Of a stretch of DNA of 64,000 nucleotides, positions 9,687-19,862 are shown piece after piece. The notes under the pieces are model-generated. The model was not told the DNA's origin. It did not search any database and worked only from the letters and a program-made list of their open reading frames with translations. Numbering within the stretch: the first letter of the stretch is position 1; every line of letters starts with the position of its first letter. Origin of the DNA: Tabrizicola aquatica (GTDB taxonomy: Bacteria > Pseudomonadota > Alphaproteobacteria > Rhodobacterales > Rhodobacteraceae); NCBI RefSeq assembly GCF_002900975.1, contig NZ_PJON01000001.1, positions 1,054,001-1,118,000 of the forward strand. The letters are read 5' to 3'. The position numbers were made by a program, and so were the translations under genes.

Positions 9687-9690
<4 letters not shown>
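9520..9690 (+). pseudogene. 3' stub of a histidine-phosphatase-like gene
   Basis: From 9520 the frame reads as a coherent C-terminus including ALDVFLGLRPQHVPPLAP and ASLTVLRLNGD, then an in-frame TAG at 9634, then LELYNFRPGPPELGAPD and a stop at 9688. The ASLTVL pattern followed by a short strand resembles the end of phosphoglycerate-mutase-type histidine phosphatases, but the catalytic N-terminal RHG region is missing. It is cut by the IS3 fragment and overlaps the stop of the convergent ABC ATPase gene. The family assignment is tentative; the gene being broken is clear. Confidence 0.45.
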
Positions 9691-10736
<1,046 letters not shown>

Positions 10737-10746
10737 GGCACCCCCT

Positions 10747-12891
10747 TCAATGGGCTTCGATACGGTCGGCGCGGCGCAGTTTGCGTCGTCCGATGATCAG
10801 TTGCAGGGCAAGGATGGCGGCCAGCATTGTGAAGATCAGCACCGTGGCATAGGCGATGGCGATGCCGAACTCGCCGTTTTCCACGCGGCCGACGATGAAG
10901 CTGGTGGCCATGTTGTAGCGGGCCGAGACCAGGAAGATCACGGCAGAGACCGAGGTGATGGCGCGAACGAAGGCATAGGTCAGCGCCGCCAGGATCGCCG
11001 GGCCCATCAAGGGCAGGATCACCCGGCGCAGCGTGGTGGCCGAATTCGCGCCAAGCGTGATCGACGCCTCGTCCAGCGACTTGTCCAGCTGGCTCATCGC
11101 CGCGATACCGCCGCGAACGCCAACGGGCATGTTGCGGAAGACGAAGACGATGACCAGGATCAGGCCGGTCGCGGTCAGCTCGATCGGGGGGAAGTTGAAG
11201 GCCATGACATAGGCCACACCGATGACCGTGCCGGGGATGGCGAAGGACAGCATGGTCGAAAACTCGAACGCGTCTTTCCCAGTGAATTTCTGGCGCACCA
11301 GAAGGTAGGCGGTCGCGAGGCCCACGGCGGCGGTCAGGGGGGCGGCGATGGCGGCGATGGTTATCGTGGTGACATAGCTGTCCCAAGCTGCCCCGGTGAA
11401 GTGCACGCCGTTGCGGAACACGATCCCGAACGCGCGGGTGTAATGCTCGAACGTCAGGCTGTGGTCATAGCCCCAGAGCTTGACGAAGCTGCCGAAGACG
11501 ATCAGCGCGTAAAGGACCAGCGTGAAGGCGGCCCACGGCAGGGCGATGGCATAGCAGGCCACCCGCAGCCCCGGGTTCAGCGCGGCATGGCGACCGCTGT
11601 CGCCCTTGCCGGTGACGGTGGCATAGTTCTTCTTCCCCAACCATTTTCGCTGCGCCATGAACGCGCCCAGGGTCAGGGACAGGAGGATCAAGGACAGGAT
11701 CGCGGCCTTTGCCGGATCGGCCACGGTGCCCACGATGGCGAAATAGATCTCGGTCGACAGGACGTTGAAGTTGCCGCCCAGCACTAGGGGGTTGCCGAAA
11801 TCTGCCAGGCTTTCGATGAACCCCAGCAGGAAGGCATTGGCCAACCCTGGGCGCATCAGGGGCAGGCTCACAAAGCGGAAAGTCTGCCAGCGGTTGGCGT
11901 CAAGGGTCTGGGACGCCTCCTCCATCGAGGGGCTGACGCCTTCGACCACACCAATCAGGACCAGAAAGGCGATGGGGGTAAAGGACAAGGTCTGTGCCAG
12001 CCACACGCCCCAGAAGCCGTAAAGCCAGCGCGTTTTCTCCCAGCCGAAGGCATCCGCGAAGAACTCCGTTACCGTGCCCGACCGGCCGAACAAGAGGATC
12101 AGCGCCAGACCGATCACGAAGGGGGGCGTAATGATCGGCAGGATCGTCAACACCCGTAGCAGGCGCTTGGCGCGGAAATTGGTACGGGTGAAGATCAAGG
12201 CGAAGGCGAGGCCCAGAAGCGTGGTCGATGCTGCGGTGGCGATCCCCAGCAACAGCGAATTCAGCGCAGCGCCGCAGTAGCCGGTGCCAAGCAGGCAGGC
12301 AGGCGACCAGATCTCGGGCGCAAAGAAGCGCGGCAGGAACTCGCTCACGCCAAGGCCCGCGCCGCCGCGCAACTCGAAGGCGCGGATCAGGATGAAGCTC
12401 ATCGGGTAGAAGACGAAGACGCCAACCAGTGCAATGATCGCGCCGATCATGCCGGTGATGAAGGCATCGCCCCGGCCCCGGCCAAGGCCGGAGACGCCGG
12501 TGGTCAGAAGGAATAGAAGCGCCGCCGCCACGACGAAGGCGCCCGCCCCCATGCCGGGTTGCGTCGCCCCTTCCATCAACCCAAGCCGCGGGCCGTTGCC
12601 CAGAATGACCAGCCCCTGCGCGGCCAGAAGCAAAAGGCCCGAGGCCCCGCCAGCCACCAGCCCCCGCGCGACGGATAGCTGTTTGCGCGCAACGACCAGC
12701 GTGGCCCCGGCGATGGCACAGCCCATCAAGGGCAGCCAAAGCCAGGCCCGATCCGCAAGCGCCCAGCCCAGCGCCGAGCGCTCTGTGCCCAGCCAGCCAA
12801 AGGACCAGAAGCCCCCCGCCACCATGTACCAGGGCATCAGGCCATAGGCCCCCAGCCCGATCAGAAGCCAAAGCCCCGCCGTGCGCCGCAT
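10747..12891 (-). CDS. ABC transporter permease, two fused FbpB/AfuB-type domains
   Basis: A 714-residue inner-membrane protein with two copies of the binding-protein-dependent transport permease domain. Each copy has an EAA-type loop: EEASQTLDANRWQTF in the first and DEASITLGANSATTL in the second. An extra hydrophobic N-terminal block of about 170 residues precedes the first domain. Single-chain double permeases are typical of the FbpB/AfuB/ThiP group. I start at the ATG of MRRTAGLW, because the longer frame would run into the hairpin and the 3' end of the binding-protein gene. It is followed after 10 bp by the ATPase gene. Confidence 0.9.
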   Translation of the reverse strand: MRRTAGLWLLIGLGAYGLMPWYMVAGGFWSFGWLGTERSALGWALADRAWLWLPLMGCAIAGATLVVARKQLSVARGLVAGGASGLLLLAAQGLVILGNGPRLGLMEGATQPGMGAGAFVVAAALLFLLTTGVSGLGRGRGDAFITGMIGAIIALVGVFVFYPMSFILIRAFELRGGAGLGVSEFLPRFFAPEIWSPACLLGTGYCGAALNSLLLGIATAASTTLLGLAFALIFTRTNFRAKRLLRVLTILPIITPPFVIGLALILLFGRSGTVTEFFADAFGWEKTRWLYGFWGVWLAQTLSFTPIAFLVLIGVVEGVSPSMEEASQTLDANRWQTFRFVSLPLMRPGLANAFLLGFIESLADFGNPLVLGGNFNVLSTEIYFAIVGTVADPAKAAILSLILLSLTLGAFMAQRKWLGKKNYATVTGKGDSGRHAALNPGLRVACYAIALPWAAFTLVLYALIVFGSFVKLWGYDHSLTFEHYTRAFGIVFRNGVHFTGAAWDSYVTTITIAAIAAPLTAAVGLATAYLLVRQKFTGKDAFEFSTMLSFAIPGTVIGVAYVMAFNFPPIELTATGLILVIVFVFRNMPVGVRGGIAAMSQLDKSLDEASITLGANSATTLRRVILPLMGPAILAALTYAFVRAITSVSAVIFLVSARYNMATSFIVGRVENGEFGIAIAYATVLIFTMLAAILALQLIIGRRKLRRADRIEAH

Positions 12892-12915
12892 CGCATTCTT
12901 CCCGAAATTGAAGGC

Positions 12916-12939
12916 GGCCCGCGCCTCGGGGCGCGGGCC
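12916..12939 (-). terminator. Perfect GC hairpin between binding-protein and permease genes
   Basis: The arms GGCCCGCGCC and GGCGCGGGCC form a perfect 10 bp stem with a four-base loop in the 59 bp gap after the substrate-binding protein gene. No T-tract follows in the direction of transcription, so it is better read as an mRNA-stabilising or partially attenuating hairpin. Such an element would give more binding protein than permease. A similar hairpin occupies the same place in the second ABC operon of this window (52799-52829). Confidence 0.7.
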
Positions 12940-12950
12940 GGGTGCAGGGA

Positions 12951-13979
12951 TCACTCTTCGAAGGTGCCGCCCTTGGACTTCACATCCGCCTCCCATCGCG
13001 CCAGCAGACGCTCGCGCGTTTCGGACGAGCCGTAGGTGGCGAAGTCATAGTCGATCAGTTTGACCGCGGCCATGTCGGGGGCCTCGGGGTCGGTCGCAGC
13101 CGCCGGGTTCGACGGGATGTTGAACACGCCAACCTCAAGGCCGCGCGACTGCGCCTCGGCGCTGATGACGTATTCCACCCACTTCGTCGCGGCCTCAAGG
13201 TTGGGCGTCCCATTGATGACGCTGACGGCGCCGACCTCGTACCCCGTCCCTTCGCAGGGCGAGACGATTTCCACCGGGAAACCCTGTTTTTTCAGGTTCA
13301 CCATGTCATGCATGAAGCCTACGGCAATCGTGGTTTCACCCCGCGCCGCCATCTTGCCGGGGGCCGAGCCGGACTTGGTGTTCTGGTTCACGTTCACGGC
13401 GATATCAGCCAGCAGCTTGAACGCCTCATCCTCGCCGAAGAGCTGCACCAGAGTGGCCAACTGGGTATAGGCCGTGCCCGAGGATTGCGGGTTCGACACC
13501 GTCACTTCGCCTTTGTATTCGGGCTTGGCGAGGTCCTTCCAGCAGGCCGGAGCGGGCAGGCCCTTTTCGGCCAGAACCTCGGTGTTGTAGAGCATCCCCA
13601 GCAGGCCGACGTGAACGCCAACGGCCTTGCCGCCCGACATCTCGGTCATGTTCTGCGACCAGCCAAGCTGGCCAGAGACATCGACGCCCGAGGCGACCGT
13701 CAGCCCTTCGTTCGCGGCAATCAGGTGAGGGTCGCCCGTGCCGCCCCACCACACGTCGATCTTGGGGTTCCCGGCCTCGGCGCGGATCTGGGCCAGCACC
13801 TCGCCGGTCGACTTGCGCACCATGGCCACGTCGATGCCGGTGTCGATCTTGAAGTTCTGCGCCATTAGATCGCACCAGGCCTGCTCGTTCGAGCAGACCA
13901 CGTTCAGGCTTTGCGCCGAAGCCGCGCCTGCGGCCATGATCGCGCTCAGTGCCAGCGCACTGATCGTATAACGTTTCAT
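12951..13979 (-). CDS. Periplasmic substrate-binding protein, AfuA/FbpA type
   Basis: A 342-residue secreted protein starting MKRYTISALALSAIMA, with a Sec signal peptide cleaved near ASAQ. The mature part opens LNVVCSNEQAWCDLMAQNF and continues with DVWWGGTGDPH, the pattern of the AfuA group, in which this domain binds hexose phosphates rather than iron. The tyrosine pairs that bind iron in FbpA are not evident. The start was chosen because GGGAGG lies eight bases upstream and the signal peptide begins there; the frame upstream has no such features. It heads the importer operon and is divergent from the response-regulator gene. Confidence 0.88.
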   Translation of the reverse strand: MKRYTISALALSAIMAAGAASAQSLNVVCSNEQAWCDLMAQNFKIDTGIDVAMVRKSTGEVLAQIRAEAGNPKIDVWWGGTGDPHLIAANEGLTVASGVDVSGQLGWSQNMTEMSGGKAVGVHVGLLGMLYNTEVLAEKGLPAPACWKDLAKPEYKGEVTVSNPQSSGTAYTQLATLVQLFGEDEAFKLLADIAVNVNQNTKSGSAPGKMAARGETTIAVGFMHDMVNLKKQGFPVEIVSPCEGTGYEVGAVSVINGTPNLEAATKWVEYVISAEAQSRGLEVGVFNIPSNPAAATDPEAPDMAAVKLIDYDFATYGSSETRERLLARWEADVKSKGGTFEE

Positions 13980-14198
13980 CGTGATCCTCCCGTTCAACCG
14001 CCTCTCCCGAGCGGCCAAGGCAAGACTGGCACGCGGCCCCGCTTCAGGGGTAGGGGTGGCTCCGTTAACAGACTGACCCCGGCGCAGCTTTTCGATGAAC
14101 AGTGTTACAAAGCGGGGCCGCGCCACAACAATTGAAACCCGATAGCGATTGCAGCGCAGCGAAGTTCGGCCATCATGGCGGGAGGGAGGACGAACTGC

Positions 14199-14954
14199 AT
14201 GGAACAGGCTTCCATGCCAGACAGGCTGGCGCCTATGGGCGCGGGCCCTGTCGTGGCCATCATCGATGACGACCCGGACCTGCGCCGCACGGTCGCCGAC
14301 CTCTTGGGCGAGAACGGTTTCACGCCGCTTCCCCTGGCCGATGGGGCCTCCTTCCTGGCGCTGGGGCCGCGTCCCGCGGTGGACCTTGCACTGATCGACC
14401 TGCGCCTGCGCGGCGAGAACGGCCTGACTCTAGCCATCCGGATCCGCGAGACGATGGGTATACCCATCGTGATGCTGACGGGCCGCGGCGACGAGATGGA
14501 CAAGATCATCGGGCTCGAAACCGGAGCCGACGACTACATGATGAAGCCCTTCAACCCGCGGGAACTGATCGCCCGCCTGCGTGCCGTGCTGCGCCGAGCG
14601 GGCCATCCCGCCATGGCCCCGACCGACCGCAGCACCAGCACGATCCGCGTCTTCGGGCGGCTGAGACTGGATCAGACCCGACGCGAGCTTCTGGATTACG
14701 ACGGCGCCGAGATTCCCCTGACCAATGCCGAATACCGGCTTCTGGACTATTTCCTGCGCCATCCCGGCAGGATCATCCAACGCACGGAGCTGTTGACCGA
14801 GCTTGGCAACGATCTTTCGCAATACATGGACCGGACCATCGACGTGCTGATCTTGCGCCTGCGCCGCAAGATTGAGGCTGTGCCGTCAAAGCCCATCCAT
14901 CTACAAACTCGGCGCGGGCAGGGCTACCTCTTCGTCGTGGAGACCTCGGCATGA
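14199..14954 (+). CDS. OmpR-type response regulator
   Basis: A 251-residue DNA-binding regulator. The receiver domain (about 17-130) has the acidic cluster DDD at 23-25, phospho-acceptor Asp67 in LIDLRL, Thr94 and Lys116 in MMKPFNP. The C-terminal winged helix (about 145-250) contains the recognition region DRTIDVLILRLRRKIE and ends with GQGYLFV. I prefer the ATG at 14199 because GGGAGGGAGG lies just upstream; an ATG at 14175 has no ribosome site. The stop overlaps the kinase start as ATGA. Being divergent from the importer operon, it probably controls that operon from the shared 220 bp intergenic region. Confidence 0.88.
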   Translation: MEQASMPDRLAPMGAGPVVAIIDDDPDLRRTVADLLGENGFTPLPLADGASFLALGPRPAVDLALIDLRLRGENGLTLAIRIRETMGIPIVMLTGRGDEMDKIIGLETGADDYMMKPFNPRELIARLRAVLRRAGHPAMAPTDRSTSTIRVFGRLRLDQTRRELLDYDGAEIPLTNAEYRLLDYFLRHPGRIIQRTELLTELGNDLSQYMDRTIDVLILRLRRKIEAVPSKPIHLQTRRGQGYLFVVETSA

Positions 14955-17440
14955 GGGCATTGTCCGTCCGCGTCCGGCTCTTGACGGCGCTCGCTCTCCT
15001 CGCCGTCGCCGTCCTGACTGTGGGGGCCATCGCCTGGGGGGCGCTCAGCCGTGGCAATGACCGGCTGGACCGGCTGCATGGCGAGACGCTGGCCGGGGTG
15101 GACCGTGCGTTGACGCTCTCGCGCCAGGCGGCCGACCTTGCGACGCTTGCGCCCTACCTGCTTACGCTCGACAGTCCGTTTCGCATCGCGCAGGAAGGTC
15201 AGGCCGCCACCGTGCTGGTCGATGCCATCGCCGCGGACCTGCCCTCGGGCGACCCATTGCGCGTCTCTCTGGATGACACACGCCGCGCGATTGCCGACCT
15301 AGTGCGCGACACCTCGCTGCGCGCGGGCTTGCGCGACCGCACGCTGCGCCTGAACGCCGAACTTGCCGCCACCGAGCGCCGCCTTGGCGCACTCTCCGCC
15401 CACTCCACCGCGCCCTTGCAGGAACGACAGGACTGGCTGACCCTGCAACGCATCGCTGCGGCGCTTCTGGGCGCCGGGCGGGCCGAGAACCTGATAGGCG
15501 TGGGCGAGCTCCAGCGCGAATACACCCGGCTGATCGCCAGCCTTGCCGCCACACGCCCCGACTCCGACAGCGCCGAACTGCAACGCCTCCGCACCATCGC
15601 CGAAGGGCCGGAGGGTCTGTTCGAGCTGCGCCGGATTGAACTTGCCCGCCAGATCGGAGCCGAGGCAGCGCTAGTACGCATCCGTCAGGGGGCGGCGCTG
15701 GTAACCGCCCATGCCGCAACCGACACGGCCGCCGCGCAGTCCGTCATCGCCGCCGAGCGCGCCAGCACCACGACAGCGATCGCGGTCGCGAAGTCGACGC
15801 TTCTTGTCGTCGTGCTGGCCAGCGCGGCACTGGCGCTGGCGGCGGCGCTTTATGTCTCGGGCTATGTCACGGCCAACCTCCGCGCGATATCCGAAGCGAT
15901 GATGCGGCTTGCCGCTGGCGACCGGCAGACCCGCCTGCCGCGCGGCGAGGGGCAAGGGGACGAGATCGGCAAGCTGTTCCACGCCTTCCGCACCTTCCGC
16001 GCCAATGCCTTGCGGCTGGACCGCTCGCACCGCCAGATGGCGCAGCGCACCGCGCTTTACGAGAACATGATGGCCGGGATCAGCGACGGGGTGGCGATCC
16101 TGTCCGATCCGGGCCAGATCGTGGCCCACAACCAGCGCCTTGCGCCCACCCTCCGCATCGATCCCGCCCGCCTTGTGGGGCGTCCCCGTCTGACCGATGT
16201 CATTGCCGAAGCGGGCTGGCAGGCAGGCGAGGCGCCGGGCAGCCTCATCCATCCCACCGGCCCGCAGGCCGAGCTGCGCAAAAGCCCCTTGCCCGGTGGC
16301 GGGGCGGTCGTCCTTGTCTCGGACGCGACCGAACGGCGGCAGATGGAGGACCGCCTGCGCCAGATCCAGCGGATCGAGGCCTTGGGCAAGGTCTCGGGAG
16401 AGGTAGCGCATGACTTCGGCAACATCTTGTCCACGATCTCGAGCAGCCTGCACCTGATGGACAGCGCCCCGCTGGAACGTCAGGGGATGCTGCGCCAGAC
16501 CATCGCCTCGGCGGTGGACCTGGGGACCTCGCTGACCGGGCGGCTCTTGGCCTTCGCGCGTCGCCAGCATCTGGCGCCGGAAACGGTGGACCTGCCGACT
16601 CTGGTGGACGGCATCGCTGATCTGGTCGGGTTCGCACTGCGCGACGGGGTCGAGCTGGTGATCGACTGCCAACCGGGGTCGTTGCCGGTGCTGGTCGATC
16701 CGGGCCAGCTGGAAAGCGCGATCCTGAACCTCTGCCTGAACGCGGGTCAGGCGATCGAAGGCGCCGGCCGCATCACGCTGTCGGTCCGGCGCGACGGCGA
16801 CCTGGCCCTGATCGAGGTCGCCGACACCGGCACTGGCATGACCCCCGAAGTGCTGGCCCACGCGATGGAACCCTTCTTCACCGCCCGCGCCGACGGCACC
16901 GGAACAGGGCTTGGACTTGCCATGGTCTATGGCTTCATCCGCCAGTCGGGCGGGGACATCGGCATCGTCTCCACTCTCGGAAAGGGAACCACTGTCCGGC
17001 TTGTGCTGCCGTTGCAGCAAGCGGCAGCATCCAGGCTGCCCCTGCTTGGCACCGTTCTGGTGGTCGAGGACGATCCATCCGACAGGATCACCGCCCTCTC
17101 GCTGCTCGCCCCCGTGACGGACCGCCTGCTGGTTGCCGAAGAAACGGCCTCCGCCCTGCGCCATCTTGCCGAACCGGTTGGCTTGATCATCACGGACTTG
17201 ACACTGCACGGCCAGATCGAAGGCTGGCGTCTGGCCGAGACGGCGCTGACGCGCTGGCCCGACGCCAGGGCCATCGTCGTCTCGGGGCACCTGCCTGAGG
17301 TGCAACCTCTTTCAGCCCGCTTTCCCGGGCGGATCGCAATGCTGGCAAAACCCCTGACGCAAGACCTTCTGTCCAGTGCGTTGGTCGAACTGTTCAACCC
17401 AAGGATCGAGAATGCGACCATTGCCCGACACGGTCTCTGA
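14951..17440 (+). CDS. Hybrid sensor histidine kinase (TorS-like layout)
   Basis: An 829-residue membrane kinase. A first membrane helix lies near residues 8-30, then a helical periplasmic sensor of about 240 residues, a second helix near 278-302, and a HAMP linker. A PAS-like region precedes the H-box VSGEVAHDFGNIL with phospho-acceptor His487. The ATPase domain shows LNLCLNAGQAI (N box), DTGTGM (G1) and GTGLGLAMVYG (G2). A C-terminal receiver follows with VVEDD and a likely acceptor Asp749 in IITDLTL. It forms an operon with the response regulator upstream, and its end overlaps the HAD phosphatase gene. The ligand is unknown. Confidence 0.88.
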   Translation: MRALSVRVRLLTALALLAVAVLTVGAIAWGALSRGNDRLDRLHGETLAGVDRALTLSRQAADLATLAPYLLTLDSPFRIAQEGQAATVLVDAIAADLPSGDPLRVSLDDTRRAIADLVRDTSLRAGLRDRTLRLNAELAATERRLGALSAHSTAPLQERQDWLTLQRIAAALLGAGRAENLIGVGELQREYTRLIASLAATRPDSDSAELQRLRTIAEGPEGLFELRRIELARQIGAEAALVRIRQGAALVTAHAATDTAAAQSVIAAERASTTTAIAVAKSTLLVVVLASAALALAAALYVSGYVTANLRAISEAMMRLAAGDRQTRLPRGEGQGDEIGKLFHAFRTFRANALRLDRSHRQMAQRTALYENMMAGISDGVAILSDPGQIVAHNQRLAPTLRIDPARLVGRPRLTDVIAEAGWQAGEAPGSLIHPTGPQAELRKSPLPGGGAVVLVSDATERRQMEDRLRQIQRIEALGKVSGEVAHDFGNILSTISSSLHLMDSAPLERQGMLRQTIASAVDLGTSLTGRLLAFARRQHLAPETVDLPTLVDGIADLVGFALRDGVELVIDCQPGSLPVLVDPGQLESAILNLCLNAGQAIEGAGRITLSVRRDGDLALIEVADTGTGMTPEVLAHAMEPFFTARADGTGTGLGLAMVYGFIRQSGGDIGIVSTLGKGTTVRLVLPLQQAAASRLPLLGTVLVVEDDPSDRITALSLLAPVTDRLLVAEETASALRHLAEPVGLIITDLTLHGQIEGWRLAETALTRWPDARAIVVSGHLPEVQPLSARFPGRIAMLAKPLTQDLLSSALVELFNPRIENATIARHGL

Positions 17441-18059
17441 CACGGGATTGCCTCCGGCTCCTGCGGCCCTCCTCTTCGACTGTGATGGAACGCTCGTGCT
17501 GACGGCAGACCTGCACTACAATGCCATCTCCCGGGCAGCTGCGCGGCAAGGTCACCAGATGCCACGCGAATGGTACATGTCCTTTACGGGCCTTGGGCGG
17601 CGCGACCTCTTCCACCGCTTCGCTGCCGAGGCCTCGGCCACCTTCGACATGGACCGCCTGGTCAAGGACAGCATCGCGCTGACATTGGGTCTGACCGGTC
17701 ACGTGCGCGAAAACCCCCTGGTCGCCGGGCTTGCGCGCCGCGCATTCGGGCGGGTGCCGATGGCGGTCGTGACCAACAGCGAAGGCAGCATCGCGCGGGC
17801 AGTCCTGGCTGAAACGCAGCTTTCCGGGCTCTTTGACTGCATCGTGACGGTAGAGGAAGCCCCGCGTCCAAAGCCCGCCCCAGACCTTTACCTGTCCGCC
17901 GCAGCGCGTCTTGACGCACCACCTTCCGGCTGCCTCGTCCTTGAAGACAGCGATCAGGGCATCGATGCGGCAAGATCAGCCGGCATGATGTGGGCGGACG
18001 TCCGGTCGCCGGACTGGCCGGATCGATGCGACCGGCTACTGGCCATGTTCGCCACCTGA
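17412..18059 (+). CDS. HAD-superfamily phosphatase, beta-phosphoglucomutase/GPH-like
   Basis: A 215-residue cytoplasmic hydrolase. Motif I LLFDCDGTLV holds nucleophile Asp23 and acid/base Asp25. Motif II is VVTNS, motif III is in PRPKPAPDLY, and motif IV is LEDSDQGIDAA, followed by ARSAGM. A helical cap lies between motifs I and II. The ATG at 17412 is preceded by AAGGA and lies inside the end of the kinase gene, so the two overlap by 29 bp and are coupled. A phosphatase cotranscribed with the sensor of an AfuA-type importer would fit uptake and dephosphorylation of a sugar phosphate, but this is inferred from context. Confidence 0.87.
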   Translation: MRPLPDTVSDTGLPPAPAALLFDCDGTLVLTADLHYNAISRAAARQGHQMPREWYMSFTGLGRRDLFHRFAAEASATFDMDRLVKDSIALTLGLTGHVRENPLVAGLARRAFGRVPMAVVTNSEGSIARAVLAETQLSGLFDCIVTVEEAPRPKPAPDLYLSAAARLDAPPSGCLVLEDSDQGIDAARSAGMMWADVRSPDWPDRCDRLLAMFAT

Positions 18060-18502
18060 AGCGAGACCAGGGGCTCTTGTGACAGCATGCAACGGCACTG
18101 ATTGCCACGGGGTGGCAAGGTCTGCGCATTCTGGCGATGCTTGCACAGGCAAGGGGCGACGAAACCGCAGGCGGCGGCGAGGCTTCCGCGAGATGGCGTA
18201 GCGTGGCCCATTTTTCAAAAGCCCGTGATGCGAGCCCGCGTCATGAGATCGTCGCGGAAGGACGGCAGCTAGTCCTGTTCACCCTGAAGTCCGAGTTTCC
18301 GGGCTATCGGGCCACCATATGGCTTGCGCTGCCTATCCTTGCTCGATCGATCAAGGACTGGTGCGAGGCCTGATCTGCCCGGTTGCGCTGAATGCAGGGC
18401 AACAAAACCATGACCTTGCGATGCGCGCCGCTAAGGCCCGCTATCAGGCGCGTGCCGGTAGCATGGCCCTTCGCGGCGAATGTCCGCTTTGCCCCGAAAG
18501 TT
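18060..18502. other. Non-coding stretch at the left island border
   Basis: About 440 bp between the HAD gene and the resolvase. Short frames exist on both strands (18137-18373 plus, 18304-18534 minus), but neither has a ribosome site or a motif I know. The region separates core-like regulatory genes from mobile-element genes, so the left junction of the island probably lies here. I saw no tRNA fragment or obvious attachment-site repeat. Confidence 0.45.
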
Positions 18503-19186
18503 TCAGTCGGCCATCCGAAGCAAGTTATTAACATTACCCACGCCCCACTTCCCCCCTCTCCGCGTCCTGATCCCCCGCTGGGTCAGTTCCGCCGCGATCG
18601 CCCGCAGCGACGTATGCCCCTCCTCCCAGATATCCGCGAGCACGGGCGCGAGGTCCTCCGCGAAGGCCGCAGCGTTGGCCGACACGGCGGCCCTTAGCGC
18701 CGCCCCGCCTTTCCCCGCTCGTCTAAGGCTTTCCGCCCCGTTTGGGTTCCCCAGCTTCACTCCGCGCGCCTTGGCCACTGCAAGGGCCTCCTTCGTCCTC
18801 CGCGAGATCGCCTCGCGCTCGGCCTGAGCCACCAGCGCCATGATCCCGACGGTCAGGTCGTTGGCCTCTGGCATGTCCACGGCCACGAACCGCACGCCAC
18901 TGTCACGCAGGGCCAGAAGGAACGCTGCATTTCGGCTGAGCCGGTCCAGTTTCGCGATCACCAGCGTCGCCCCGGTGACCTTCGCCAGGTGCAGCGCCTT
19001 CGCCAGTTCCGGCCGATCGGCCTTTCGTCCACTTTCGACCTCGGTAAACCGCCCGAGGACCTCGGCACCACGGGAGACGGCGAAGTCCTCGATCACCTTA
19101 CGCTGTGCTTCGAGCCCAAGGCCACTTGCCCCCTGTCTGGCGGTCGAGACCCGCTCGTAAGCCACCAGCCGCTGCCCTGCCGCCAT
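18503..19186 (-). CDS. Small serine recombinase (resolvase/invertase family)
   Basis: A 227-residue site-specific recombinase. The catalytic N-domain begins RLVAYERVSTARQ with nucleophile Ser14, followed by FTEVESGRKADRPEL and the core LVIAKLDRLSRNAAFLLAL. A second conserved block covers AQAEREAISRRTKEAL. The C-terminus (IAAELTQRGIRTRRGGKW) is a helix-turn-helix DNA-binding domain. I start at MAAGQRLV; the longer frame reads through the palindromic site upstream. That site, at 19195-19238, lies 9-52 bp before the start and is the likely res/operator. The gene interrupts what should be the packaging-gene side of the island. Confidence 0.87.
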   Translation of the reverse strand: MAAGQRLVAYERVSTARQGASGLGLEAQRKVIEDFAVSRGAEVLGRFTEVESGRKADRPELAKALHLAKVTGATLVIAKLDRLSRNAAFLLALRDSGVRFVAVDMPEANDLTVGIMALVAQAEREAISRRTKEALAVAKARGVKLGNPNGAESLRRAGKGGAALRAAVSANAAAFAEDLAPVLADIWEEGHTSLRAIAAELTQRGIRTRRGGKWGVGNVNNLLRMAD

Positions 19187-19194
19187 CTCCGCCC

Positions 19195-19238
19195 CCTGTA
19201 CAGAACTGCCTAACGTTCGTTGCGCAGTTCTGTACAGG
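19195..19238. repeat. 15 bp perfect inverted repeat upstream of the resolvase
   Basis: CCTGTACAGAACTGC at 19195-19209 is repeated inverted as GCAGTTCTGTACAGG at 19224-19238, with a 14-base spacer containing AACGTT. Its place directly before the serine resolvase start suggests a recombination (res) subsite that also acts as an autoregulatory operator, or the end of a small resolvase-carrying element. The arms are also internally symmetrical (CTGTACAG). Confidence 0.75.
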
Positions 19239-19274
19239 TCGCTCAGTCGGCGGTGTCTGGCAAGTGCCTGATCT

Positions 19275-19862
19275 TCATAGATTTCCGTCAAGCTCGATCT
19301 TCCGTGCAGTTCCACCGCGTGCCAACGTCCGCTCGGGCGGGTCCAACGGGCTCGGGTCATGTAAAGGGCGCTTCACGCGTTTGCCCTGTTCATCCTGGTA
19401 GACGATCACGTACTCAATCTTGTCGACTGGCTCCCCATGGTCGAACGGCCCCGATACCGCGATCCGCGACCGCGACGCAGGCGTCAAGCCAATCTCCGCC
19501 ATGTAGCGCCCCATCAGCTCCATCTGCCGATTGGCAATTCCGAGCCAGGGCGACTGCTGCACATAGCCGGACGGCGTCTTGAACAGGAGCGGTGTCTCCT
19601 TCAGCTTCTGCTCGGCCTCCACCCATCGCCCGTAGGCTTGGCAATAGGCTGCAAGCACTGCCCGATCGACGATGGTGATGACGCCCATGGCGACCAGCGT
19701 GTCCACCAGCCGGTGCCATTCCGCGCGCGCTTCGTCGCTCAGATGCTCCGGGCAATCGGGAATACCTTCCGGCGGGATGGGCTCGGCCCGGTTCCAAGCC
19801 TTCTTGCCGCGGTTGCCTTCCAACCGCCGCCAGGCGGTGGGTTTGCGGGGCGGACCGCTCAC
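19275..19862 (-). CDS. Phage terminase small subunit, P27 family (copy with C-terminal extension)
   Basis: A 195-residue DNA-recognition subunit of a phage packaging motor. The core (about 30-135) reads CPEHLSDEARAEWHRLVD, then VDRAVLAAYCQAYGRWVEAE and GLTPASRSRIAV, the P27/TerS pattern. It is clearly a paralogue of the gene at 20543-21007 but carries about 60 extra C-terminal residues (with EYVIVYQDEQGKRVKRP). The start is a GTG that overlaps the TGA of the upstream gene as GTGA. A large terminase gene would be expected next; instead the resolvase gene follows after a palindrome, so the packaging module is cut here or was never complete. Confidence 0.82.
   Translation of the reverse strand: MSGPPRKPTAWRRLEGNRGKKAWNRAEPIPPEGIPDCPEHLSDEARAEWHRLVDTLVAMGVITIVDRAVLAAYCQAYGRWVEAEQKLKETPLLFKTPSGYVQQSPWLGIANRQMELMGRYMAEIGLTPASRSRIAVSGPFDHGEPVDKIEYVIVYQDEQGKRVKRPLHDPSPLDPPERTLARGGTARKIELDGNL

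Noticed and set aside
14024-14044. TGGCACGCGGCCCCGC resembling a sigma-54 promoter
   Set aside because: The -12 element lacks the TTGCA core, no sigma-54 activator is present, and the response-regulator start is over 150 bp away.
15671-17305. A 544-codon minus-strand frame
   Set aside because: It is antisense to the histidine kinase; no ribosome site and biased Gly/Gln/Arg composition.
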